64,000 nucleotides of DNA from Nocardia sp. BMG111209 (GTDB lineage Bacteria; Actinomycetota; Actinomycetes; Mycobacteriales; Mycobacteriaceae), in the NCBI RefSeq assembly GCF_000381925.1, contig NZ_KB907308.1:620001-684000 (forward strand), given 5' to 3'. The position numbers were made by a program, and so were the translations under genes. The notes beneath the pieces are model-generated. The model was not told where the DNA came from, searched no databases, and saw nothing but the letters and a program-made list of their open reading frames with translations. Positions 46,185-54,641 of this stretch are shown piece after piece; position 1 is the first letter of the stretch; every line of letters begins with the position of its first letter.

Positions 46185-47411
46185 ATGACCCTGCCCACCG
46201 ATCGATCCGACGCCACACTCACCGGCGACGACATCTATTACGACCCTTACGATGTGGCGCTGAACGCCGATCCGTACCCGATGTTCGCCCGGCTGCGCGC
46301 GGAAGCGCCGCTGTACTACAACGATCGCCACGATTTCTACGCGGTCAGCCGGTTCCAGGACGTGCACCGCGGGATCACCGATCACGAGACCTTCAGTTCC
46401 GGACGCGGCGCGATCCTCGAGATCATCAAGGCGAACATGCCGATGCCCTCCGGCATCCTGCCCTTCGAGGATCCGCCGATCCACGATCTGCACCGTGGCC
46501 TGCTGACGCGGGTGTTCACCCCCCGCCGCATCCAGGAACTGGAACCGAAGGTCCGCGCCTACTGCGCCCGCACCCTCGACGGACTGGCCGGCACCGGGCG
46601 CTTCGATTTCATCACCGATCTCGGCGCGCAGATCCCCATGCGGGTCATCGGGATGCTGCTCGGCATCCCCGAGGACGAACAGGCCGCGGTCGTGCACGCC
46701 GACTCCACGGTGGCGACCGAACCCGGAAAACCCATGACCGACAACGCCAATGGCGCACTGGCCACCGGGGAGGTCTTCGCCGACTACATCGACTACCGCG
46801 CCGAGCATCCCTCCGACGACCTCATGACCGACCTGATGCAGGCCGAGTTCGAGGACGAGACCGGCACCCGCCGGCGGCTCACCCGCGAGGAGTTGCTGCT
46901 GTACGTGACCGTGATCGCCACCGCGGGAAGCGATACCACCACCCGCTTCCTGGGCTGGGCCGGCAAGGTACTCGCCGAGCATCCGGACCAGCGCCGTGAG
47001 GTCGTGGCCGACCGCGGCCTGCTGCCGCAGACCGTGGAGGAGATCCTGCGGTTCGAGCCACCGGCACCGCATGTCGCACGGTATGTGACCCGCGAGGTGG
47101 AACTGTACGACCGGATCGTGCCGGAGGGGTCGGTGATGATGATGCTCACCGGCGCCGCCAACCGCGACTCGCGCCGATTCCCCGCCGACGGAGACGTTTT
47201 CGACATCCACCGGGCCGCACGCCCGCACATCGCGTTCGGCGCCGGCATCCACTACTGCCTCGGCAACGCGCTGGCCCGCCTCGAAGCCCGGGTCACCCTG
47301 GACGAAATCCTCACCCGGTACCCGGAATGGGATGTCGACCTCGGCAACGCGCAGATGTCGTCGACCTCCACCGTCCGCGGCTGGACCTCACTACCCACCA
47401 TCGTGCCCTGA
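46185..47411 (+). CDS. Cytochrome P450
   Basis: The 408-residue soluble bacterial P450 has the I-helix oxygen-binding motif ATAGSDTTTR, ExxR in EEILRFEPP and the heme loop FGAGIHYCLGNALAR with the Cys thiolate ligand. Early residues YDPYDVALNADPYPMFARLRAEAPLYY are typical of actinobacterial catabolic P450s. ATG 46185 was chosen with GGAG 9 bases upstream; ATG 46170 is possible. It is the first gene of a four-gene operon containing its likely ferredoxin partner. Confidence 0.93.
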   Translation: MTLPTDRSDATLTGDDIYYDPYDVALNADPYPMFARLRAEAPLYYNDRHDFYAVSRFQDVHRGITDHETFSSGRGAILEIIKANMPMPSGILPFEDPPIHDLHRGLLTRVFTPRRIQELEPKVRAYCARTLDGLAGTGRFDFITDLGAQIPMRVIGMLLGIPEDEQAAVVHADSTVATEPGKPMTDNANGALATGEVFADYIDYRAEHPSDDLMTDLMQAEFEDETGTRRRLTREELLLYVTVIATAGSDTTTRFLGWAGKVLAEHPDQRREVVADRGLLPQTVEEILRFEPPAPHVARYVTREVELYDRIVPEGSVMMMLTGAANRDSRRFPADGDVFDIHRAARPHIAFGAGIHYCLGNALARLEARVTLDEILTRYPEWDVDLGNAQMSSTSTVRGWTSLPTIVP

Positions 47412-47454
47412 AATCCCCACGGCACGAACCGATCTCGCTCCACGGGAGGTAACG

Positions 47455-48597
47455 ATGACGCAGGCAGTGACCCGGCCCCGGGTGCCGGGCACCGACACGG
47501 TTCCGATCCGGGTGGTCGATTCCGACGTGCACCCGGTCCCCCGGCCCGGCCGGATCCTGGATTTCCTTCCAGAGCCGTACCGCAGCAGGATCAAGTCCCA
47601 CAAGGTCGGATCCACGATCTTCTACGACGCACCGGATTTCGCCCACGCCTTCGCCATGCGGGCCGACACCTTCACCGACGACGGCGGATTCCCCGGCAGC
47701 GACCCCGATCTGGCCTTCCGGCAACTGATCCTGGAGGCCGGCTCCGACATCGCGGTCCTGGAACCGGGATTCAAGGGCGCCCGGCTGCCGGAATGGACCC
47801 AAGCCCTGTGCGGCGCGTACAACGGCTGGCTGGCCGCGGATTGGCTTGCCTCCGACAGCAATTGGCATCAGCGCTGGCGCGGCTCGATCTCCGCCGCCGT
47901 GGACGATCCGCACGGGGCCGTGCGCGAGATCGAGAAATGGGCCGGGCACCCGTATATGGCGCAGATCCTCATCCGCGCCGAACCCCGGCCCGCCTGGGGC
48001 GACCCTCGATACGACCCGGTGTGGGCCGCGGCGGTGAAACACGATCTGGCCGTCGCCTGCCACGTCTCCCGCGGCGTCGCCGAGACCCTGCCCCTGCCGC
48101 CGGTCGGAATCCCTTCCTACAACCACGATTTCATGGTCAGCTACTCGCTGCTGGCGAACAACCAGGTGATGAGCCTGATCTTCGACGGGGTGTTCGACCG
48201 GTTCCCGGAGCTGCGGATCATCCTGGTGGAGCACGCTTTCACCTGGATCCTGCCGCTGATGTGGCGGATGGACGCCATCTACGAGAAGCGCAAGTCGTGG
48301 CTGGACATCAAGCGGAAGCCGTCGGAATACGTCAAGGAACACATCAAATTCACCACCCAGCCGCTGGACTATCCGGACGACAAGACCGAATTGATCCGGG
48401 CCCTGGAATGGATGGAATGCGAGAAGATCCTGATGTTCTCCTCGGATTACCCGCACTGGACCTTCGACGACCCGCGCTGGTTGATCAAACACCTGCCCGC
48501 GCACGCTCGCGAAGCGGTGATGTACCGCAACGGGATCGAGGTCTACCACCTCCCCGAATCCGTACCGGCCGTCGATGGGCAGACCGAGGTCTGGTGA
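47455..48597 (+). CDS. Amidohydrolase-2 family metal-dependent hydrolase/decarboxylase
   Basis: The 380-residue TIM-barrel protein has an N-terminal D-S-D-V-H-P in place of the classical D-x-H, a central His-rich EHAFTWILPLMWRMD, and SSDYPHW near the C-terminus, the pattern of the PF04909 family containing ACMSD-type decarboxylases and hydrolases that cleave ring intermediates. Sandwiched between P450 and ferredoxin genes, it probably acts after ring oxidation. GGGAGG precedes the ATG. Confidence 0.88.
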   Translation: MTQAVTRPRVPGTDTVPIRVVDSDVHPVPRPGRILDFLPEPYRSRIKSHKVGSTIFYDAPDFAHAFAMRADTFTDDGGFPGSDPDLAFRQLILEAGSDIAVLEPGFKGARLPEWTQALCGAYNGWLAADWLASDSNWHQRWRGSISAAVDDPHGAVREIEKWAGHPYMAQILIRAEPRPAWGDPRYDPVWAAAVKHDLAVACHVSRGVAETLPLPPVGIPSYNHDFMVSYSLLANNQVMSLIFDGVFDRFPELRIILVEHAFTWILPLMWRMDAIYEKRKSWLDIKRKPSEYVKEHIKFTTQPLDYPDDKTELIRALEWMECEKILMFSSDYPHWTFDDPRWLIKHLPAHAREAVMYRNGIEVYHLPESVPAVDGQTEVW

Positions 48598-48640
48598 CCG
48601 GCTCGCCGGAATCTCCCAGGTACCGAAGGGATATACGCAC

Positions 48641-48835
48641 ATGAGGATCGAGATGGACGCCGAGCGCTGTCAGGGTCACACCCTGTGCGCGATGATCGCT
48701 CCGGAGGTGTTCGAACTCCGCGAAATCGACGGCCACGCAACAGTTCCCGCCGACGATATCGCACCCGGGCAGCAGGACGATGTGCGCGAAGCGGTCCGCT
48801 CGTGCCCGGAACGCGCCCTCCGTCTCACCGACTGA
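48641..48835 (+). CDS. Single-cluster [3Fe-4S]-type ferredoxin
   Basis: The 64-residue protein has C-x-x-H-x-x-C (CQGHTLC) and a distal Cys-Pro (SCPERAL): three cysteines with His at the fourth position, typical of ferredoxins that feed actinobacterial P450s. It lies between two P450 genes and may serve both. AAGGG lies about 10 bases before the ATG. No ferredoxin reductase gene is in the cluster, so a reductase elsewhere must supply electrons. Confidence 0.92.
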   Translation: MRIEMDAERCQGHTLCAMIAPEVFELREIDGHATVPADDIAPGQQDDVREAVRSCPERALRLTD

Positions 48836-48913
48836 ACCCCGCGAACGTCACCGACCTCGGCGATGTCGCGCGATCGCCGGCGTCCGCTCCCCTGCCATCG
48901 AAGGATCCCGCCT

Positions 48914-50281
48914 GTGACCACCGACCATCCCCGTGCCGCTCCCGATCGCAAAGGTCCCCGTTTCCGGTTCGACCGGCACACCGCCGAATACCGGGAACAG
49001 TTCGAGGAGATCACCGGCACCATGCACGCGCGGTGCCCGATCGCGTGGAGCGACACCTACGACGGGCACTGGGTCGCCGCCGGCGCCGACGCGGTCTTCG
49101 AACTCGCCCGCTCCCCGCACATCTCCAACGACCACGACATCCACAATGAACGCCGCGGATACCAGGGCATCGGCATCCCGCTGCCCAAGCGCGCCCGCAG
49201 CGTGCGCGGCAGCATCCTGGAAATGGACGACCCCGAACACCGCCGCTACCGCGCGGTGTTCAACCCCTACCTCTCCCCTGCCGCCGTCGCCCGCTGGACA
49301 CCGTTCATCGACGAGATCACCCGCGCCGCCCTCGACGAACACATCGAAACCGGCCGCATCGACTTCGTCGACGACCTCGCCAACGTCGTCCCCGCCGTCC
49401 TCACCCTCGCCATGCTCGGTATCCCACTCGCCAACTGGCAGCTCTACAGCGAAGCCGCACACGCCGCCGTCTACACCCCCGAACACTCCCCCGACATCGA
49501 ACGCGTCGCGGCCCTGCACAAACAGATGGGGACGGATCTGGCCGCGGCCGTCGAGGAGATCCGGGTGAACCCCCGGCCCGGAATCGTGAACGCCCTGCTC
49601 GAACTTCGCATCGACGGCGACCCCGCGCCGGCCGCCGAGGTGATGGCCGGTGTCGCTCTGGTCATCGGCGGCGGCTTCGACACCACCACCGCACTCACCG
49701 CGCACTCCCTGAAGTGGCTCGGCGAAAACCCCGACCAGCGAGCACATTTGAGTCGCGAACGCGACTGGCTCCTGGAACCGGCCACCGAGGAATTCCTCCG
49801 CTACTACACCCCGGCCCCCGGCGACGGCCGCACCATCGCCGCGGACTGCCGCATCCAGGACACGGACTTCGAGGAAGGCGACCGGGTGTGGCTGTCCTGG
49901 GCGATGGCCAATCGTGACCCGCGGGTCTTCAGCGATCCTCACGAGATCGTTCTCGACCGGAAAGGCAACCGGCACTTCAGTTTCGGCATCGGCACCCACC
50001 GCTGCATCGGCTCCAACGTGGCGCGCACCGTGTTCAAGGCCATGCTCACCACCGTCCTCGATCGGCTACCCGACTACCACTGCGACCCGGCCGGCACGGT
50101 GCACTACGACACCATCGGCGTCATCCAGGGCATGCGGCACCTGCCCGCCACCTTCACGCCGGCCGCCCGCCGCGGACCCGGCCTCGAGGAAACCCTCACC
50201 AACCTCCAACGCGTCTGCGACGAACAGGGTCTCGCGCGACCGGTCACCGAATACAAAGAGGCGGCGCGCATCACGGGGTGA
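48914..50281 (+). CDS. Cytochrome P450 (second copy)
   Basis: A 455-residue P450 with heme loop FSFGIGTHRCIGSNVAR, ExxR in EEFLRYYTP, and an I-helix of VIGGGFDTTTAL. It is clearly divergent from the other P450 and belongs to a different family, suggesting a second oxidation step. GTG 48914 has AAGGA 8 bases upstream. The C-terminus is about 45 residues longer than in the first P450 (GLEETLTNLQRVCDEQG). Last gene of the operon. Confidence 0.93.
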   Translation: MTTDHPRAAPDRKGPRFRFDRHTAEYREQFEEITGTMHARCPIAWSDTYDGHWVAAGADAVFELARSPHISNDHDIHNERRGYQGIGIPLPKRARSVRGSILEMDDPEHRRYRAVFNPYLSPAAVARWTPFIDEITRAALDEHIETGRIDFVDDLANVVPAVLTLAMLGIPLANWQLYSEAAHAAVYTPEHSPDIERVAALHKQMGTDLAAAVEEIRVNPRPGIVNALLELRIDGDPAPAAEVMAGVALVIGGGFDTTTALTAHSLKWLGENPDQRAHLSRERDWLLEPATEEFLRYYTPAPGDGRTIAADCRIQDTDFEEGDRVWLSWAMANRDPRVFSDPHEIVLDRKGNRHFSFGIGTHRCIGSNVARTVFKAMLTTVLDRLPDYHCDPAGTVHYDTIGVIQGMRHLPATFTPAARRGPGLEETLTNLQRVCDEQGLARPVTEYKEAARITG

Positions 50282-50598
50282 GGGCTTGCACTGTCGCGGC
50301 TGTCGGTCGTCGGCTCGGTGGGTGCGGAAGACCGCTTCGGACCCAGCGGCGCAGCACCGGCCACCCGAGTTGCTCTCGCATTGCCGAGTGCCATTCGGCA
50401 GTGTCTCGACGGCCGATCCGACTACGTGGCTGGTAAACCGGAGCACGACACCGGGAACTCGCCGTCTGGGCACCTTCAGAGAAACAGCCGAAGCGTGCCA
50501 CGGTGCTTCCACCTCATCGGCTCATCAGTCACCGCTGAACCACAGGTAACCCTGCTGCCGGATCGCCGAGGTCAAGTCCAAATGTGTGGTGTAGCAGT
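50282..50598. other. Non-coding flank between P450 operon and IS element
   Basis: 317 bases with no open frame that looks coding on either strand and no recognisable remnant. It may contain the operon terminator and the disrupted flank of the IS insertion. Confidence 0.5.
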
Positions 50599-51921
50599 GG
50601 TGGTCACCGCTTGATCCGGTAGCCGGTCAGGCGGTCAAGGCTGTGGTGGTGTCCTCCTGTTCGTCGGGGTCGGTGATGCCGCGGGAACGGGCCAGGACGT
50701 CGAGGCCGAGGTAGCGGCGTCCTTCGATCCATTCGTCGTGTTGCTCGGCCAGGACAGCACCGACCAGGCGGACGCTCGCGGTGCGGTCGGGGAAGATCCC
50801 GACCACGTCGGTGCGGCGGCGGATCTCCTTGTTCAACCGTTCCTGAGGATTGTTCGACCAGATCTGACGCCAGATCTGCTTGGGAAACGCGGTGAACGCC
50901 AGCAGGTCCGCGCGAGCGTTGTCGAGATGGGCAGCGACTCGGGGCAGCTTCTCGGTCAACGCGTCGAGCATCCGATCATATTGAGCGGCAACCGATTCGG
51001 TATCGGCTTGATCGAACACCGAATGCAACAGTGTGCGGACCCAAGGCCACGAGCTCTTCGGGCAGACACTCATCAGGTTGACCGTGTAATGGGTGCGGCA
51101 ACGCTGCCACGACGCTCCGGGCAACGTCGCCCCGATCGCGGCGACCAGCCCGGCGTGGGCGTCGGAGGTCACCAGCTGCACTCCGCTCAGGCCGCGGGCG
51201 ACCAGGTCGCGGAAGAACGCCAGCCAGCCGGCACCGTCTTCACCGGAAGTCACTTGCAGGCCGAGGATTTCGCGATAGCCATCTGCGTTGACGCCGGTGG
51301 CGACCAAACAGTGGACGTTGACCACGCGCCCGTTCTCCCGCACTTTCAACACCAGTGCGTCGGCGGCGACGAACGTGTAGGGGCCCTGGTCCAGAGGCCG
51401 GGTGCGGAACGCCTCGACCTGGGCGTCGAGGTCGCGGGCCATCAGCGAGACCTGGGACTTGGACAGTGCGGTGACGCCGAGGGATTCGACCAGTTTCTCC
51501 ATTCGACGCGTCGAGACTCCGAGCAGATAGCAGGTCGCGACCACGCTGGTGAGAGCCCGTTCGGCGCGTTTGCGACGCTCGAGCAGCCAGTCCGGAAAGT
51601 AGCTGCCGGACCGGAGTTTCGGGATCGCGACGTCGATGGTGCCGACCCGGGTGTCGAAGTCGCGGTGGCGGTAGCCGTTGCGGTGGTTGACCCGTTCGTC
51701 GCTGCGTTCGCCGTAGCCGGCGCCGCAGGCGGCGTCGGCATCGGCGTTCATGAGCGCGTGGATGAACGTGGACATCATGTTCCGCAGCAGGTCGGGGCTC
51801 GCGAGGGCGAGTTGGTCGGACAGCGTCTTGCTCGGGTCGATAGGCTGGACAGAGGTCATCGCGTGGTCTTCTTCCTTCAGTGACTTTGGTCGGTCTCTTG
51901 AAGGATCACGCGGTGACCACC
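50599..51921. mobile_element. IS256-family insertion sequence
   Basis: A transposase gene is framed by imperfect inverted repeats GGTGGTCACCGCTTGATCC (50599-50617) and, reversed, GGTGGTCACCGCGTGATCC (51903-51921), 18 of 19 bases identical. The true ends may extend a few bases outward (AGCA also shared with a gap). A target-site duplication was not found by eye, so exact borders are uncertain. Confidence 0.8.
50627..51859 (-). CDS. IS256-family (mutator-type) transposase
   Basis: The 410-residue protein is full length for the family and has the DDE residues in context: Asp in FVAADALVLKV, Asp in LVTSDAHAGL and Glu in NNPQERLNKEIRRRTDVVGIFP, the family signature. N-terminal GYGERSDERVNHRNGYRHRDFDTRVGTIDVAIPKLR and the R-x-H-Y-T-V-N-L region (CRTHYTVNLM) also match. 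No frameshift is seen, so it could be active. Confidence 0.95.
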   Translation of the reverse strand: MTSVQPIDPSKTLSDQLALASPDLLRNMMSTFIHALMNADADAACGAGYGERSDERVNHRNGYRHRDFDTRVGTIDVAIPKLRSGSYFPDWLLERRKRAERALTSVVATCYLLGVSTRRMEKLVESLGVTALSKSQVSLMARDLDAQVEAFRTRPLDQGPYTFVAADALVLKVRENGRVVNVHCLVATGVNADGYREILGLQVTSGEDGAGWLAFFRDLVARGLSGVQLVTSDAHAGLVAAIGATLPGASWQRCRTHYTVNLMSVCPKSSWPWVRTLLHSVFDQADTESVAAQYDRMLDALTEKLPRVAAHLDNARADLLAFTAFPKQIWRQIWSNNPQERLNKEIRRRTDVVGIFPDRTASVRLVGAVLAEQHDEWIEGRRYLGLDVLARSRGITDPDEQEDTTTALTA

Positions 51922-51945
51922 TTGCTGTCCGGGATTGTCACGGAC

Positions 51946-52251
51946 TCAGCAACCAGTCAGGCCGCCGTACACCACGCTATTGGACGCAACCATCGCCGAT
52001 TCCGATGCTCGCCGCAGGACGGAGAACAGTTCCCGCTCCGAGTCGCTCCGTGGAGTCGCGGAATCCAGCTCCTCCAGAAAGAATTTCAACTGGTATGAAT
52101 TGAACATAGTGTCGGCGTATTTGTGAATCCCGCGCATCATCGGTCCCGTGGGTGAATCCAAGACGATAGCCGACAGCGTTTCGGCGGCCGCGCCGGAGAA
52201 CGACTCCACCTGGTTGTGATTCATGTTCTGCACGCTTATCGCAATGCCCAA
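51946..52251 (-). CDS. Hypothetical protein (TTG start, strong ribosome binding site)
   Basis: The 101-residue protein is unrecognised. A TTG at 52251 with AGGAGG 5 bases upstream starts LGIAISVQNMNHNQVESFSG. The body is helix-rich (AAAETLSAIVLD, TMFNSYQLKFFLEELDS, ELFSVLRRASESAMVA), with codon use less GC-biased than neighbours. The C-terminus ends 25 bases from the IS256 repeat, so the protein may be truncated by the insertion or simply end there. Confidence 0.55.
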   Translation of the reverse strand: MGIAISVQNMNHNQVESFSGAAAETLSAIVLDSPTGPMMRGIHKYADTMFNSYQLKFFLEELDSATPRSDSERELFSVLRRASESAMVASNSVVYGGLTGC

Positions 52252-52429
52252 CTCATCCTCCTGATTCTTTTGCCGGTCATCCACAGGTGCCGACGCGGCA
52301 TCCCAGGGTGGGCAGGTCCGCCACCCGGGGTGGGTAGTGACCGGTCCTCGGCGGGGCGACGATGGAATCACTTCGAATCATCTCGGAGGCTTCGGGTTCC
52401 GTGTCGAACCGATCGAGAAAGACCGAACC

Positions 52430-52657
52430 ATGCGTACATTCGTCACCATCGTCGCCGCCTTCGCACTCCTGACCATCGGCACCGCAGCCGCCGTCTTCCT
52501 CGCCACCCACGCCGACGCACAGGTCCCGGGCACACCGGCCGGCACATCTATCACCACCTTCGGCCATGTCGGCCCGGACGCAGTGCCGCCCTATCGGTTC
52601 AGTGTCTCGAACATGGTAGGGACGACTGCGGATCGCTCATCGACGCCGGTGCGGTAA
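52430..52657 (+). CDS. Small exported hypothetical protein
   Basis: The 75-residue protein has a clear signal peptide (MRTFVTIVAAFALLTIGTAAAVFLATHADAQ) and a short mature part (VPGTPAGTSITTFGHVGPDAVPPYRFSVSN) lacking cysteines. No family recognised. A weak GAGAAAG precedes the ATG. A long stem-loop lies about 160 bases downstream. Confidence 0.5.
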   Translation: MRTFVTIVAAFALLTIGTAAAVFLATHADAQVPGTPAGTSITTFGHVGPDAVPPYRFSVSNMVGTTADRSSTPVR

Positions 52658-52813
52658 ATAGTGCGCAGGGCTCGGCACGACGCGACTGGGCAGTATCACC
52701 AGGGATTACCGGAGGCGGTCGACACCGTCGGAGGTCCGGTAGTGCCGACACGCCGGAATCCCGATGATCGGTTGTCCGGCAACGGAATCCGGCTCGCCTG
52801 TCCGGATGCTCGC

Positions 52814-52863
52814 GCCTGCCGGATGGCGGACGTTCGAGCGGGGCGCTCGAACATCCGGCAGGC
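52814..52863. terminator. Long imperfect hairpin between convergent genes
   Basis: Outer arms GCCTGCCGGATG (52814-52825) and CATCCGGCAGGC (52852-52863) and inner arms GTTCGAGCG and CGCTCGAAC around GGG pair almost completely, with one 6-base bulge. It lies between the small exported protein and the zinc-finger gene, 20 bases before the latter's stop. Confidence 0.65.
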
Positions 52864-52884
52864 CGGCGATTCGCTTGTGCCGGT

Positions 52885-53364
52885 TTACGTGTCGCTGTCG
52901 AAGCGGCGACGGGCGGTGGCGATGTCCGTGCCGAGCGTGTCGGCGATCACGGGCCAGTCGACGCCGTGGGTTCTGAGGCGGTTGATCCAGCCGGCGAGAT
53001 CGGCCTCGACCCGGGCCGCGTTGGCGGCCACGGCGGGCAATAGCTTCAAGATCTCGTCGGCGGGGTAGTCGCGATGGGATCGGCCGGCCGCCGACTCTCC
53101 CGCTGGGGTTCCGGCGTTCACATCGGCGATGATCGTCGCGGACAGGGCCACGCACTCGTTGCAGATGTAGACGCCGGGGCCGGCGACCAGGCGCTGCACC
53201 GCGCTGGAGGGCTTGGTGCAGAACGAGCACGACGCGATATCGGTGGTGGGGGGCATGCGATTCTCCTGTTGCTGGCGGATTCTCCGCAGGACGGTCGCAT
53301 AGGGCTCACCGGTCCGAGCAGCAGTCGATCTGACCCGACGCTTGAGGTGCTTCTTCGTCGTCAT
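52885..53364 (-). CDS. ClpX-type C4 zinc-finger protein with HTH-like tail
   Basis: The 159-residue protein has a basic N-terminus ([28 protein letters not shown]), a ClpX zinc-binding domain ([27 protein letters not shown], four Cys) and a C-terminal helical region ending [19 protein letters not shown], resembling an HTH. ClpX's AAA+ domain is absent, so the zinc finger must have another use, such as dimerisation or adaptor binding. Start at ATG 53364; ribosome binding site weak. Confidence 0.75.
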   Translation of the reverse strand: MTTKKHLKRRVRSTAARTGEPYATVLRRIRQQQENRMPPTTDIASCSFCTKPSSAVQRLVAGPGVYICNECVALSATIIADVNAGTPAGESAAGRSHRDYPADEILKLLPAVAANAARVEADLAGWINRLRTHGVDWPVIADTLGTDIATARRRFDSDT

Positions 53365-53717
53365 CCGGTCTCGCGCACTCCGATCGGCACCCCAGCGATA
53401 CCCTCGGAATGGGTACGGACAACAGTGCCGAGGACATGATCCCCTTTACCTCCGGATACCGGCCTGCTGGGACAGCCGAGGGAGGGAGGCGCGGAACTCG
53501 CCGCCGACATCCTGGCAGATGCCGCGGAGCGGAGTCAAGTTGCCTGTTTCCCGGCTGACCTGCGTCGGGTGTGGCGTGCGCGCCTCGTATTCGCCTGCCT
53601 CGACGGGTCTTCCGCTCTGTTCTCTCGCCACGATCTCGCCGGTGCTCACCGGATCCTCGCGATCGTGCTGTTTCTATTGCAGCACAACGATTTTCACGTT
53701 ATCGGTAGACTTCCGGA
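53365..53717. other. Intergenic region without supported gene
   Basis: 353 bases between divergent genes. A minus-strand 67-codon frame (53446-53649) lacks a ribosome binding site and family resemblance and was not called. GC is lower near 53670-53710. Nothing else recognised. Confidence 0.4.
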
Positions 53718-54338
53718 GTGAACGACGATCCGGTGATCTCGCTGCGCGACTACCAACTTGCCATGCTGTCCCCGATGTGCGACCGAGCCCCTGCCCAGGC
53801 GCAGGCGCTTCTCGAATCGGTGGGCGCCGACCGGTCGGACACTGTCGCCGCTGAACAGCGGCGGCGGACGATGCAGCCCTACATCACCGTCGACGAGTGC
53901 GCAGCGGTGTGGGGATCGCCGGCTTCCGACGAGCTGGACGAGGACGGCACGCTGCGGTATACCCGGTGGGACCTGTCGTTCTGGCCCGATCTTCAGGTCG
54001 AATTCGCGGAGCTCACCAGCAATTACCGGCGGGTCGTGTCCCGGCAGTTCGTCCGCCGCCCGGGATCGTCGGCGCCGCAGCTGAATACCCTCGCCGACCT
54101 GACACCGTGGTCTTGCACCCAAGGCGAACTGGAAGCCGGCCGGTTCGGGCCGCTGATCTACGTGACCGGGTTCGGGGCGGTCGGGGACCTCGACGCCTTC
54201 ACGGTCGTCGATCCCGAGACCGGACGTGAACGCTACTACTGGGCCGACTTCGACTGGACCCTGCTGCAATCGGTGGAACCGGCGCCACACGACTGGCGTC
54301 CCGAACCCGGCTGCGCCTGCCACGACCCCACCCCCTGA
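53718..54338 (+). CDS. Hypothetical cytoplasmic protein
   Basis: The 206-residue acidic protein (VISLRDYQLAMLSPMCDRAPAQAQALLESVGA, DEDGTLRYTRWDLSFWPDLQVEFAELTSNYRRVV, YVTGFGAVGDLDAFTVVDPETGRERYYWADFDWTLL) has many Trp/Tyr and Cys near the C-terminus (GCACHD). No signal, membrane segment or known motif. The GTG at 53718 has only GGA close by, so the start is not certain. No operon partners. Confidence 0.6.
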   Translation: MNDDPVISLRDYQLAMLSPMCDRAPAQAQALLESVGADRSDTVAAEQRRRTMQPYITVDECAAVWGSPASDELDEDGTLRYTRWDLSFWPDLQVEFAELTSNYRRVVSRQFVRRPGSSAPQLNTLADLTPWSCTQGELEAGRFGPLIYVTGFGAVGDLDAFTVVDPETGRERYYWADFDWTLLQSVEPAPHDWRPEPGCACHDPTP

Positions 54339-54641
54339 ATCACAACGAGAATTTGTCGGCAGCCCGCGAATATGTTCGGGTGCACCAGGTTTCAGCGACC
54401 CATCCGGTTGTCTCGCCGATTGCGGGTACGGCATTCGGGATGTACGTACTCGCCGGTTCGGCGCGCCGCGAATTATCGGGTGATGGGCTCGACCCTCGAC
54501 CGAATCGAACAGCGTGGTCTTGCCGGCGCCGCAGAATCGGACACTTCCGTCGTCGGCAGCTGTGCCGTGGTCATCGGCGTTTCGGGTCGATCGGGCCGCT
54601 ACCGCGGTGGGTAGCTGCGGCCGCCCGGTTCCCCCTCAGGC
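54339..54641. other. Intergenic region with possible P-loop ATPase remnant
   Basis: 303 bases without a called gene. Around 54490-54550 the minus strand reads VRFCGAGKTTLFDSVEG, which resembles the Walker A region of an ABC-type ATPase (GxGKTTLFD), but no start, Walker B or further domain follows. It may be a remnant or chance. The rest shows nothing recognisable. Confidence 0.35.

Noticed and set aside
50591..51930. Target-site duplication of the IS256 element
   Set aside because: Compared 8-9 bases outside both inverted repeats; they do not match, so ends remain approximate.
53446..53649. 67-codon minus-strand ORF
   Set aside because: No ribosome binding site, no family resemblance and atypical composition; insufficient support.
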